Source: Rhodosporidiobolus odoratus
Lineage: Eukaryota; Basidiomycota; Microbotryomycetes; Sporidiobolales; Sporidiobolaceae
Reading direction: 5' to 3'
Assembly: GCA_034387635.1 (NCBI GenBank)
Contig: JAOANU010000018.1
Span: forward strand, 372,001-436,000
DNA length: 64,000 nucleotides
The notes under the pieces are model-generated. The model did no database searches. It was not told the origin of the DNA and saw only the letters and a program-made list of their open reading frames with translations. Shown here one piece after another: positions 45,901 through 57,305 of this stretch (positions within the stretch are counted from its first letter, which is position 1; each line of letters starts with the position of its first letter). Both the position numbers and the translations under genes were made by a program.

Positions 45901-48245
45901 ACGAGGCGGCGGAGGTCTACGTTACTCTGCAGAACCCGTTTCTGTTTGAACTGCAAATTCCCAGCATCGAGCTGAGGTGTGCCTTTCCCTCGTTTGCATA
46001 GCTCGTATACCGGCACTGAATCCGTACTCTTGCAGTACAACCGGCGTCCCCTTCGCCTGCGAACCCCTCTCGACGGTCATTCCTCCGGGCTCCTTCCACT
46101 CTATCCGCCTTACTGGCACGCCCCGAGAAACCGGCACTCTCATCATTCGCGGCTGCAATATCCGCCTTTCCGGATGCACTACCCGAGAATTCGTGTTGCC
46201 CGTCTGGGATTCTGCAGAAGAAGCCAGGCAGCAGAAAGCGGCTCTCCTTGACACCTCGCGAGATCGAATTAAGGCTGCCGGACTGGAAGCTTCACCGCGC
46301 AATAAGCCCGGCGTTTCGCCAACAACGAGTGACGACTCACGGGACGGGTCGGTCAAGTATCTCGAGTGCACGGTGGTGCCAGAGTTACCGCTACTCTGGA
46401 TGAGGTCGACGTCATTGACGCACGGCGCCTTGATGCTCTATGACGGCGAGGTGTGAGTACCGTCATGCTTCTGCCCTTTGTGTTGGATCACTTGCTCATG
46501 GTCGCTTGTACAGCTCGACCATCCGCATTGGCCTCGAGGATACATCATTTTCACCAATCGATTTCCTCCAACTCTCGTTCAGCGATTCCCTCAGCGCATC
46601 GAATCAGGCTTACCTGGCCGAGAACGACTTGCCCGCCCCGGAAGCCTACGAGCTCGAGGCAGACAATCTACACCGTCCCGTTTTCAGCTGGTCCGGCTCG
46701 ACAGGAACTTCCATTCTTCCAGGCGCATCTCACGTTGTCGAGGTGAAGTGCTTGGGCAAGATTGGCTGGTACGTTCGCGCGTACCTCGCGCCTCCATTCA
46801 GTCACGCATTGCTGACCCTACTATGTTCACGCAGCGGTTTCGGCTCAATACAGCTCGATTATGGCTGGCTCGAACGGGAGGTCGTCCAATCCAGCAAGAC
46901 CTTCCATACCCGACGCCTGTTTTGCGACGTCTCCGTCACCGTGCACCGCGCCGTCGTTGCACAAACCCTTGACGTCTCGCGGCTCAAGGCTCTTCCCGAA
47001 GCCTCTGCAACCCACAGTCGCTCCGCCAGTGTTGTCAGTCTGGGCAATCGAGGCGCCGCGCTCGACAAGCGACTCGAGGACAGTCTGAGGGACGTCGAAG
47101 ATGGCGAGCATTGCTTGTTAGCGGTGGACGTGATGAATGTCTATGGCAAGCCTTTCGAGGTAAAACTTGAGCGTCAGGAGGAGCGTGAGTGGTTCTCTTT
47201 TCCTGCCATCGGTCTTCCTAGCTGACACCCGCGCCTGCGCAGAGAACGAATTCTACCAGGTGAAGCAGCGCATCGAGCCTGGCGCTACACTGCGGTACGT
47301 GGATCTGTCGTCTCGTTTCGCTGCCGGAATTGACGGAGCTTCCCGTTACGCAGAATGCTCGTCCGCCTCGATCGCATCTCCTTGTCACAGGAAGAGCTGT
47401 CCAAACCTATCCCGTCCCTGGCTGAGCGGCAATTCGTCGTTGCCAAGGTCAAAAGATCGGTGGAGGACGAGCGTCTCGAGCGAGAGTTGTTCTGGTATCG
47501 GGAGGAGCTCTTTCGGCGAGTACAGCTCACGTGGCACGAGGTATGGCATCTCAACGCCCTTCCGATCTTGTCTTCGCTGACTGTCTTGCACCGTTCGCAG
47601 ATCGGAAGTTTGCGGTCAGGCGAAATCTCCCTGCGCTCGCTGCCCCTCGACCAGACCATGCTCGACATCCTGCGGGGCAACGACGTGGAAATTGAGCTGT
47701 TCCTCAGCGATAACGATCCCGCTGAGCCTGGCGCCTTTGAGCTGCAAGGTCGAGGACAACGCCTGAATTATACGGCGGCAGCGGACGAGTTCATCGATGT
47801 CTGCGCACAAGTCACAAATCGTTCGCGTACGTTCTCTTCCCGATGAACTCTATGTCTCCAGGAGCTGATCAGCCTTCTGATAGCCTCACCACTTCATCTC
47901 GCCCTTCGACTCGAGCTCCGCCCCTCCCAATCCTCTTACACTGGCGGTTCCTCCTCCTCAGCCTCCGCCTCCGCCGCAGCTCTCGCCCACCTAGCTCGCT
48001 ACGTCATCATCGAAGGCGTCTCACCCGTTTCTCTCCCGCTCCTTGCCCCTGGCGCGAACGAGACCGTCCGCATTCCGATTTGCTTGCTCGCGCACGGGAG
48101 GTATGAGCTGGGCGTGGTGGTCCTCGACACGGGCGCAAGTGGAGGAATCGGGGCAGGAGCTGCAGCGCTAATCGGGGCAGCAGCTGGCGCGCAGGTCAAG
48201 ACTTGGTCGGCCCGGGAGCCGCTATGTATAGAAGTGGATCGATAG
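42970..48245 (+). CDS. TRS120: TRAPP-II complex subunit TRS120 (TRAPPC9)
   Basis: Subunit of the TRAPPII tether and exchange factor acting at the late Golgi. The N-terminal exon reads SFIQPARIQILLVPVHPIKR, then, after introns, GNLLFGYLTPATYAPQYSLT, LQTHRRVQGIIGILDAS, an S/P-rich linker, and EKKLMGDMWLLAGRLNEAIT with YNEAIALTKAWQDQVWQASA, typical of the Trs120 helical region. Long C-terminal exons carry beta-rich domains, ending QVKTWSAREPLCIEVDR with a TAG at 48243-48245. No in-frame ATG precedes the conserved N-terminus. The frame is closed by a TGA upstream, and CTG at 42970 (context atcCTGg) is the best start I can find. About twelve introns. Identification is strong; the exact start is not. 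Confidence 0.85.
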
Positions 48246-48270
48246 GATGGTTCAGTCGTGGTTCGCTCTA

Positions 48271-48298
48271 CCCCCCCCCCCCCCCCCCCCCCCCCCCC
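48271..48298 (+). repeat. Run of 28 cytosines
   Basis: An uninterrupted C28 tract 25 bp after the TRS120 stop, between TRS120 and the convergent IF-2 gene. On the transcript of either gene it would be poly-C or poly-G in the 3' region. The length may be imprecise because such runs are difficult to sequence. Confidence 0.95.
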
Positions 48299-48471
48299 TT
48301 GTTGTCCTCTTACACTTCTGCGTGCGCCCGATGCAATTCAAACGGAGCTGTCTCTCATGCCAGTGCAACTCGGGCAAGAACGGAAAGATGCGAGTTGTGC
48401 TGCTGCGTTGCGAGAGAATCACGGAAACGGATGTGATACCGAAGATATGTCTATGTCTGCCGTAGTGTCTC

Positions 48472-51400
48472 TATAAAGTTCGGGCTACTTCCTCCTCCGA
48501 GACGCTCTGAAGCAAGTCATCCACTTCGAATGCGTCAAAGTCTTCCAGGGCAATACCGCACTCGACACCCTTGGGGATCTCGAGGACGTCCTTCTTGACC
48601 TGCTTGAGGGTGGAGACGATGCCTATGCAGGACAACATACGAGGAGGTAGGTCAGAACAGCTGTCACGAGGATGCTAGAACCACTTGCGAAGGCAAAGAA
48701 CTGGGGCAACACGAGAACGAAGAACGGACCCGTATGGACAACCTCTCCCTTCCTGACCACCCTTGCCTTCCTCGCCTTTTGAAACACTCCATTGAACACC
48801 TTACTCCCCGCAATCCTCTTGGGTTCCTTCCTCCCCTTGACCGAAATCTCAAACACCATTTGGACCGTCGCTTCGCCATGTACACGCGTCTCAATGTCTT
48901 TGGGAAGGAGATTGGCGGTTTCTTGTCGGACTGTGTCGACTAGTCGGTAGATTATGGGGGAGGTGACAATTTTGATGGGGGTTGGGGCTTTGGCGGCTTC
49001 TTTTTGAATTGAGCCCGGGGCTTTGACGTTGAAACCGATGATGGTGGCTGCCGACACCGGAAAGAAATAAGGTTGTTAGCATTGGACATGAGAAGAAGAG
49101 GAAGAGGAAGAGGAAAGGGACGAGGATCCGTATGAGCAAGGGGGAACGAGTGCAGTGGGGGAAAAGGCGAGGCGGAAAATGGAACAATACGCACCTCCGA
49201 CCGCCTTTGCCATATCGACATCAGCCTGACTGACATCTCCTACCGCCGAGCTGAGAATCTTGACCCTGGCCTCCTTGTTTCCAATCCCTTCCAAAGCGCC
49301 CACCACGGCCTCGACCGTCCCGCTGACATCCGCCTTGATCACGAGCAAAAGCTCCTTGATCCCAGCGTTCCCCACCCCACCCGTCATCTCCTCCACCGCC
49401 GCATTGCCAGCATGCAACACTGCATTCCCTTTGAGACCCTTCTGACGAGCCTTCTCCTCCTCCTCCCTCCTCAATTGGAGTATCTCGGCGTCCCTCCTCT
49501 GTTTCTCATTGATGACTTCGACATCACTCCACATCTTTTCATCTTCGATCCTTCTCAACCGGTTCGTCACGGCTCGTTTGGCTTCATCTTCTGAAGCAGC
49601 TTCGAGGACGAGATCTCCGGCTTGAGGGAGATCTTTCCACCCGGTCACTTCGACCGGTTGGCCTGGGTAGGCGGTCAGGACGGTTTTACCCGTGGGAGGG
49701 ATGAGAGTTCGGACGCGGGCCCAGGTGGTACCGGCGACGAGGGAAGCCGAGGGTTTGAGGCAACCTCGGAGGACGAGGACGGTAGCGACGTTACTGTGGA
49801 TGAGCGGGAGAGGATGGAAGCCATGTCAGCACAGAACAGTCCGAAGAGAAGTGTGATTGTTGAGAGGGCAAGAATGGCGGGCACAAGAAGAAGGAAGGAA
49901 CTGGAACGCACCCCCTACCCTTCTCCACTCTCGACTCGATAACCCTAGCTTCCACCCTCCCCTCCCTCTCCGCCTTCAACTCCCTAACTTCAGCAATTGC
50001 ACTGATAGTCTCCAACAACTCGGCCAACCCTTGCCCCGTCATCGAACTAACCTCGACACATGGGACCTCACCTCCGAAATCCTCGATCTCAACGCCAGCG
50101 GCCATGAGACCTTGTTTGACCTTGAGGGGATCGACGCCGGGTTTATCAATCTTGGTCAGGGCTACGACGACTCCCACGTCAGGAGCGGATTGAATCAGAC
50201 GGATGACTTCTTCGGTTTGAGGTTTAACACCGTCGTCGGCTGCCACGACGAGGACAACGACATCCGTTACTCCAGCACCGCGCGAGCGCATGGCGGTGAA
50301 AGCTGCGTGGCCAGGTGTGTCAAGGAAAGTGATGGTCGCTTCGGGCGGATCGTCCTGCTTCCCTTTCGACGCCGAAGCAGTGGGGTTGGGCGGGGGCTTT
50401 CCATCCGCCTTGGCGCGGAGATTGGCCACCATGGAAGCGACCGGGACCTCGAAAGCACCGATATGCTGCGTGATTCCCCCGGCTTCGCCGGCTGCGACGG
50501 TCGTATAACGAAGCGCATCGAGGAGGGAAGTTTTGCCGTGGTCGACGTGGCCGAAGATGCCGGTGATTGGCGGGCGGAGTGGAAGAGCCGATGGCTCGGG
50601 GTGAGGTGGAGAAGGGTAGAGGTCAAAGGCGGCTTCGTCGTCGATAATTGGGTCGAAGCCGAGTTCGAGGCAGAGGAGTTGCGCGTCTTCGGCGGTCAGG
50701 ACTGCGAGAGTGGAACGAATTAGTGATTATGAGCATGGAGTGAAGCATGAGCAAAGCTACGTCGATCAGGCCGGACGTCCGTCAAGCCAATCCGCTCTGC
50801 TGCCTTCTGAACCGTAACTGGGCAGGTCAAAAAATGAAAGGTCAGGTTCAGCGCCTCGAGATTGGAAAAAGGAGGGCAAACGCACACAATCGCAACTTGA
50901 GGATGTTGAGCAAATTGTCCAACCTCAGCGTGCTCGGCAGCTCCACCTTCCTCAGTACCTTGGGCTTGACCTTGGCCCTGACGGGTTTTTTGGGCTGCAC
51001 GGGCGCTGCCGAGACCCTCTCCTCCTCCCTCTCCCTCTTCCAATTCGGCTGCCCAGGCACCAGCTTGGCTCCCCTGGTGCCTCTCGCCGCGGTCGCGGGT
51101 GCGCCAGCAGCTCCTGCAGCCCTTTCATCCGCCGACTTGAACTTGCGACTCCTCCTCCTCTTGTCCTCCAACTCGGACCCAGCATCTTCCTCCGACAACC
51201 CAACCGCCGCCGCAGACCTCAACAATCGATCCGCAATCCGAGTCCCTTCAGGGGTAGCCCATTTGTTCTTGTCGAGATTGACCGTCTTGATGCGTTCCTG
51301 CTGCCTGGCATGGGCATGCTGCACCGACGGCGAAAGGATACTCTTGTTATGCCGGGTCGGCTTGTGGGTGGTGGTCCAGTTCTCTGCTCCGTCTCCTTCA

Positions 51401-51762
51401 CTGCTTGAACGGGCCAACCTCAACCCACCCCGATTCGAAGCTCTTCGCTGAGCCTCACCCTGCTGGCGTTGTCGGTCTCGTCTCTGAGCGTCGGCGACGC
51501 GGGATGGTCGAGTCTGATCGTACCGTTGTCCGGTCGCAGCAAAGGGGTTGGAGGAGGAGGCAGACGGCGGGGGAGAGGGAGAATCGATGGGTCGGCGAGG
51601 TGGTCGAGTGCGTTGAGGTCGATTGGGGTTTGCTCCGCCGCTGGACAGGTGAGGCGGGTCGGGGCGGTCCCAGACGGAGAGAATGGGAGTTGTGCTGAGG
51701 CTTCGGGAGAGGGAAAGGGAGAGGCGCAGGCAGGTGCAGCGGGAAAGAATCGAGGTGGACAT
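48472..51762 (-). CDS. Mitochondrial translation initiation factor IF-2
   Basis: GTPase that brings fMet-tRNA to the mitochondrial small subunit. The start at 51762 ([20 protein letters not shown]) gives an Arg/Ser/Leu presequence; an upstream in-frame Met at 51849 is less likely. A long basic, disordered region follows, then [21 protein letters not shown], the IF2 N-terminal segment [19 protein letters not shown], and the GTP-binding domain: G1 [16 protein letters not shown] (about 50530-50580), G3 LDTPGHAAF (about 50315-50340) and a G4-like TKIDKPG. The C-terminal beta-barrel domains follow across introns, ending with [20 protein letters not shown] and SEEEVARTL. Stop at 48472-48474. Convergent with TRS120. 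Confidence 0.92.
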
Positions 51763-52687
51763 TGTCAAGGGAAAGGTTGAAAGGGTCGCGAAGTCGCCAG
51801 GCTGAGATGGTAAACGGTTCACGGGCACAGCGTCTTTTTGTGGGTTCAAAGGTCGGCTTCGAGGCTGTCAGCTAGATTCCAAGACTTTAGAACTTGAGGT
51901 GCGCAGGAAGGTCGCGGGCAGCAGCTGTCGTCTGCACCGGTTGACAAGGAGGAAAAGCTAGGCCGTACCTCGTACCGATCCTGATGGGTGTGGGTATGCT
52001 AATGTGACTCGGCAGAGTGAGTCTTGTTGCTGCTGTCGAGAAAGTCGAGATGAAAGTTGCGGCGGTGATTCGAGCACTCGTCGACGGCTGAATGATTCAA
52101 GGAGAGCGGTCTGATCCGGTTCCTGAGGCTCTATACGAGCGTTTTGTGTCCGTCTTGACCTGTCCCCGTGAATGAAGGGATTTGCGTAACTGATTCCGCG
52201 GTTTCGCTTCGTCGTCGCCATACTTTGTCACTACGCCTGATCGCCTCGCTAAACTCGCCAGTTATGCCCTAGTCATCTGCACTGGCCCTGTATGCAGGCG
52301 GCAGCACCGTCAACTGCACCATGAGCTGAGCCATCGACATCAATTCGTTCCGCCTCGAGCGCTCAGATAAAAGCGCTGCAGTAAGCTGCGTGCGTCCTTA
52401 AAACCCTGACCCGTTATCCCTCCACCCCCTTCCGACGCGGACGACGACCGGAGATGCGGCTTGAACGGGAGATGACGATTCGCTCTTGCGTCGCAGGTCG
52501 TTGCGCGTTTTTTCTACCGGGCTACCGCTGTAAGAGCACTCCGAACCACTAAGTACAAAGGAGAGCCAAGACGAGCGAGGTTGCTAGGAAGAGGCAAGGT
52601 CGAGTACTGTCCTCAAGTCGTGCTCGTCAATCGTGAGAGAGTAGCACTGCGACGGCTCAAGCGTTTCCTCTACAGCTCGCGCTCCTA
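51763..52687. other. Intergenic region left of the nuclease cassette
   Basis: About 900 bp. Apart from the small frame at 51958-52221, listed separately, nothing recognisable. No terminal repeat marking an element edge was found by eye. Confidence 0.4.
51958..52221 (-). CDS. Possible 87-residue hypothetical protein
   Basis: An intact ATG-to-stop frame starting MATTKRNRGISYANPFIHGD, rich in Arg, Gln and Ser, ending HPSGSVRGTA. No family recognised and no intron seen. It is divergent from IF-2 only in the sense of lying upstream of it on the same strand. It may be a chance ORF. Confidence 0.25.
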   Translation of the reverse strand: MATTKRNRGISYANPFIHGDRSRRTQNARIEPQEPDQTALLESFSRRRVLESPPQLSSRLSRQQQQDSLCRVTLAYPHPSGSVRGTA

Positions 52688-55600
52688 TTAGTCTCCGCCC
52701 TTGCTGTGACCCCCTCTCCCTTCTGCCTCCTCATACTCATCCTCTTCACTCTCGTTCTCACTCTCCAACTCATCTTGCCCCTTCTTCCTGGCCATCTCCT
52801 TCACCTTCTCCGCCCATCTCTGCCTCGCTTCTTCGTCCTTCGCAAGCTTCCTCGCCCCCTCAAGGTTTCTTTCCTCGCTCTTCGACAAGGTGGAGATCTC
52901 GGGGTGGGTGGACGGCGGGGAAGCACGATCGAGGCGACACATGTAAGATGCGGGATTTTTACTGACATACCGACACAAATCATGAGTTAGAGATGGCTCA
53001 AAGGCTAGAAGGAGGGAACGCACCGTGAGTCGGACGCTCCTGGTAGGATTGCAAGGAAGACGCTTGCGTCCTTGTTGACTTGCAGCAGCTGCATCAAGAA
53101 AGGTCAGAGTGTAAACGAAACGAACAGCGTGGGTGATAGCGCAAAGGCGGAAATGGAGAGGGCAAGACAACGCAGGCAAGGCGTCGGCAAGAGCGAATCG
53201 AGCACGCAGCGGTTATAAGGAAAGGAACGCACTACTGCCGGCCACATCCTGCTCGCCAACCCCTTATTGACGTACACCACCTGCCCCTGTTCGAACGTCT
53301 CATCGTCTTTTCCCCCTCTAAGGCCGCCCCTCCTACCCTCCCTCTTCGGCACGACCTTTTCAACCTTGATCTTCACGTCTTTCGCCTTGGTCGTCGTCTC
53401 CCTTTCCTTCGGTCGCCTTCTACCTCTATCTGTCTCAACGCCTTCCGCTTCCTTCTCCTTTCCCTTACCTACCTTACGGTTCTTCGACTTGGCCCCCACC
53501 GCCTTTGCTGTAACCTTCTCCGCCTGAACCATCCTCGGACTCCCCCCTTCCTTCAACGTCCTAGGCTCCCCAGCCTCATACGCCGCAGCTTCCGTTGTGC
53601 CAGGTCCAGCAGCGACAGCCGCAGCACGTTTTGGTCGCTCGGATCCGACGATGACCTCTGCGGTGCCGCTTGCCGGCGGTGGTGAGGGGCTGTTGCGACG
53701 GGGTTTCTTCGCTGTAGTGGAGGCCGAGGTAGATGCGGAAGGGGCAGCGCGTTTCTTGCGGTTGCTGCTGGTAGAGGTTGGGGATCGCGTCGGTAACCGA
53801 GCGTGCTTGACCGTCTGCGGCTGCGTCGATCCGCTCGCCTCGGGCATCGAAGGCCCGTCGCAGTTGCTCTCTGCAGAGCATCATCGAGGGGTCAGTTAGG
53901 TATTCGATCGGGTTTAGAAACCGGCGCTTAGGTAACTCACCATCGTCCTCCATGTACGTCCAGTCACTCTCCTCCGGCTCTGACCTTGAGTACTCCGCCC
54001 TGTCGATCCAGGCCTGCTCCTCCTCCTCCGACTCTGATTCTTCGTGTTTCCCCTTTCCTTTCAACTTCGCTCCTTTGCTTCCCGGCCTCGGCTCAGTCTC
54101 CGTCTCCTTCCCCTTCCCTTTACCCATTCCCTTTCCCTTTCCTCTCCCCTCCGTCTCATCCGACGCCTTCCCCTTTTTCCCTGTCTGCATGTCCGCTGGG
54201 CCTTCTGGGTACAGATCGAGACCGGTGATTGCTGCATGCAGGGCCTTCTCGGCGGCGTTCTGCGCGCCGACCTCGTCGCGGTGCATGACGGGGTAGAGGC
54301 CGGGACTCGATGTACTGGCGTCCGTCTCCGGGACTGCAGCGCTGTCGGCGGGAGGCATGGGGACGGCGGCTTGCTTGATGCGGTGAGCGGTGGAGCCGTC
54401 TTCAAAGTGAACCTCGAGCATGCTGCAGTGTGAAATCAGATCAGTTGATTAGGTGGCAGAGTCCTGCGTCAAGCACGCAAACGCACCGGTTCATCCCTCC
54501 TGGCTGGGCGCGCCGAGCGGGTGAAGGGTCCATCTGGGAAGTCCACCGCTCGTTGGCGATCACTGCTACCACCTCCAGGTCCTCTCGACCTCGGAACGAC
54601 GTGAGCAGCGCCGCTTGCTCCACGTTCCAGCGACAAACGAACCCCTTTCCCCTTTGCTCCGGCGCCTCCGAAACCACTCCCCAACACGAGAATCACCTTC
54701 TGCCGCGCGAGAGGATTGCGTCGAGGGAACATCTCGTCGACGATTTGATCATACCGGCTGCTTCGGCGACGCTGGCGAGCTTTGTTGAGGTCGCGCTGTT
54801 TTTCTTCGCTTCGACTGAATGAACGACCGCCGCTCACGTTGACGATGGGTGCTCCTTTTCGGGTCGAGGACGGAGTGGTGGCGGCTGTTCAGATAAGGTT
54901 AATCAGTCCCGCGTCCTTGCTGCAGTTTCTAGGTCAAGGCGCACCTTGATCGACAAAGACGTCCGCTGCTCTTGCCGCCTCCATGATGACGCGATCCTGA
55001 CGGTCTTCTGTTGCGAGAGAGCTGCCGCTGACGGTGATGAAGCGTGCGAACCTCTCGCCGATAAACATGACGCAGATCGCCGTAGTCTTGACCTGTCCCG
55101 GGTCCATTCCAGCGATTGCGACCTTCTGGTCGACGTCTCCCTCTCCGGTCTCTTCGTTGATGGTCAGGAGATTCCGCATCGCCCTCACGCTAGGCTCTCT
55201 TGTCGCTTCTGGGATCCATTTGGGCTCGACAGGGCGGCGCGGGTCTTGTTGAAGCAGCTTGAGGGGTTTGGTCGCCCCCGTTCCCTGGTACTCGCCTTCG
55301 TTGTTGAATGGGAGTTTGATCTCGACTTGAGCGTAGTCGGGCGCGATACCAGCGAGGCGCTGTCGGCGTGTTGTCCGGTCAATCTGGTCGACGGCTGGGA
55401 ATACCTCCTTCTTGGCGGACTTCTTTTCGCGCGGCGCTTTGTCGCTCTTAGCCGCCTTCTTCTTGCCAGGGTTCGCTTCGTCTGTCTCCGCTTCGTCCGT
55501 TTCCGCTTCGTCCTCTTCCGCTTTGCCGTCTATCGCTTTGGCGTACGTTCCGCCGCCAGACTCCTCCTTGACGATGTGCGTCAAGAGCTCGCCTCGAGTC

Positions 55601-57305
55601 ACCGCGTTCGAGGTCGAAGAGACTGCGTGGAAACGGCCAAGTCAGTCTGGTACTTCTGTCGAGAGTGTGGTAGGACAGACCTCGCCCGAGGACCGCTGCG
55701 TTTTGCTGAATGCGGTCCGTCTTGAACACGGCCAAGTTGACGCGTCGTGCTGAACAGGATCCGGTGTCGGACAGGACATAGCCCTCGCCATCTACCTCGC
55801 GGAAGAATAGGCTCATGAGGTTCATACGATGGCCCCTGTTCGCGTGGGCGAGAGAGCAGCCCAATGTCGACTGGACGAGCTTCTTGACGTACTTTCCGTC
55901 CTGCTTGGCGCCTTCGATTACCCGAATCGAACGCGCTCCTCTCCCGTCGTCGACGAGCTCGAGGTATCGGGTCTCGTTGACCAGCGTTTCGAGGGCGACG
56001 CGTTCGGCCTCGGATGCGATCCCGAGTCGGCAGTTGAGTTGATGGGCGAGCGCTTCCGGATGTTCTACCGTGTTGCAGAAGAGTGTCACCTCCTCGGCAA
56101 TGTCGAACGGCCACATGCCGGGGTTGTAGCTCTGTAGCAGAGCGAGTCAGCCTCGCTGTTCCTTCGGTCATGGAAAAACAGTGACGTACAAAGGCGTGGT
56201 ACTTGCCCTTGAGGCGGAACTCCATGTCTTCATACAACAGCGCCAAGCTCACCACGTCCAGTCGAGACTCTCCGGCCTGCCAGCCAATCATGTTCCCGCG
56301 TGGTTTCGCCGCCACTGCCGGTCGCTTCGGCTCTCGCCCCTTTGCCTTGTCCTTTCTCTTCCCTGCCGTCCCCGTCCGCTTCCGCTTCTTCCCTCCCCTG
56401 CCTTTTACCCGTTCGTCATCGCTCGCTTCGTCATCGCTCGCTTCTGCATTCGGTTCCTTCTCGACTGCTGCAGCTCGCGGCTTGTTGACTCCTCCGTCGA
56501 TCAAGTCGGCCTGGCCTCTTATCCATCCATGTACATCGACCGTGCGTCGAGCCAATGCGCGGGCAATTTTCGCGACCTCGCCCGTGTGAGGCTTGTTGAC
56601 CATCTTCTGGGTGAGGACTTCGATGGCGGCTACGAGGCGAGTCACGAGCTCCTTTTCGGCGCCGACGGAGGGCGGATTGTCGAGCGAGGTGGTCGTGAGA
56701 AAGGCCTCGAGTATTTGTTGAATAGCGGCTCGTCCTCGTCGGCGGTTCTTCGGGGGATCTGCGATGATTTGGACCAGGATGCGGGTCGGGGCTGGTGCGT
56801 ACTCGTTGTAGGGGTCTATGTCGAAGAGGTCGGTGACAGCCTCGGTCAGGTTGAGCATGCTGTTCAAGAGACGACGCCTGATCGAGTTTTCTCGTGCGAT
56901 CCCGTTGACGGCAATGCTTGTGCCCATCTGAGTCGCCGGCGCCTTCATCGCGGCATCCACGTTCGAAGGAGTTGAGAGTCGATAGCCCGTCTCTTCTTCG
57001 GCTTTCACGAGGCAGCGTAGTAGGAAGGGGATGCGCTGCATGCAAGTCAAAGTCAGTGCCCAGTTGAGCCGGTAAGCCGACAAGTCTCGACGTACGAACC
57101 TCCCTTTTTTTTCACTCCAATTGTAGTTCCCTTCGTACCCTTCGACCTTGGCCTCAATGTTGTCCAGCACTTTGTCCGCCACTTCAAGCATCCCCTTCAC
57201 CCCTTCAGGCGAGCACCATTCCGTCGTCTTCGATTTCCCCTTTTCGCGGGTCGATTCGCCCTCCGCCTCCTTTCCCCGCTTCTTTCGGGTCGCCTTACCG
57301 CTCAT
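52688..57305 (-). CDS. TnpB/Fanzor-like RuvC nuclease with C-terminal PWWP-like domain
   Basis: The start ATG at 57305 (MSGKATRKKRGKEAEGE) overlaps the stop of the upstream ORF as ATGA. A helical N-terminal region follows (RIPFLLRCLVKAEEETGYRL; LNLTEAVTDLFDIDPYNEYA), then basic linkers. The RuvC-like core matches the Fanzor signature D-X(125-275)-[TS][TS]XX-...-RD: VAIAGMDPGQVKTTAICVMF with Asp at 55102-55104, then KVILVLGSGFGGAGAKGKG, then ANERWTSQM near 54530, then VMHRDEVGAQNAAEKAL near 54280. The four zinc-finger Cys expected between TSQ and RD are absent. A Lys/Glu/Ser-rich linker leads to GQVVYVNKGLASRMWPAV (about 53220-53280), which resembles a PWWP or Tudor start, and to an acidic tail ending GHSKGGD. 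A one-base frame offset is needed at a G-run near 54642-54645. At least seven introns. The RuvC assignment is motif-based; the PWWP call is weaker. Confidence 0.55.

Noticed and set aside
53952..54433. Plus-strand Ser/Pro/Phe-rich ORFs opposite the RuvC ORF linker
   Set aside because: Antisense of Lys/Glu-rich low-complexity coding sequence.
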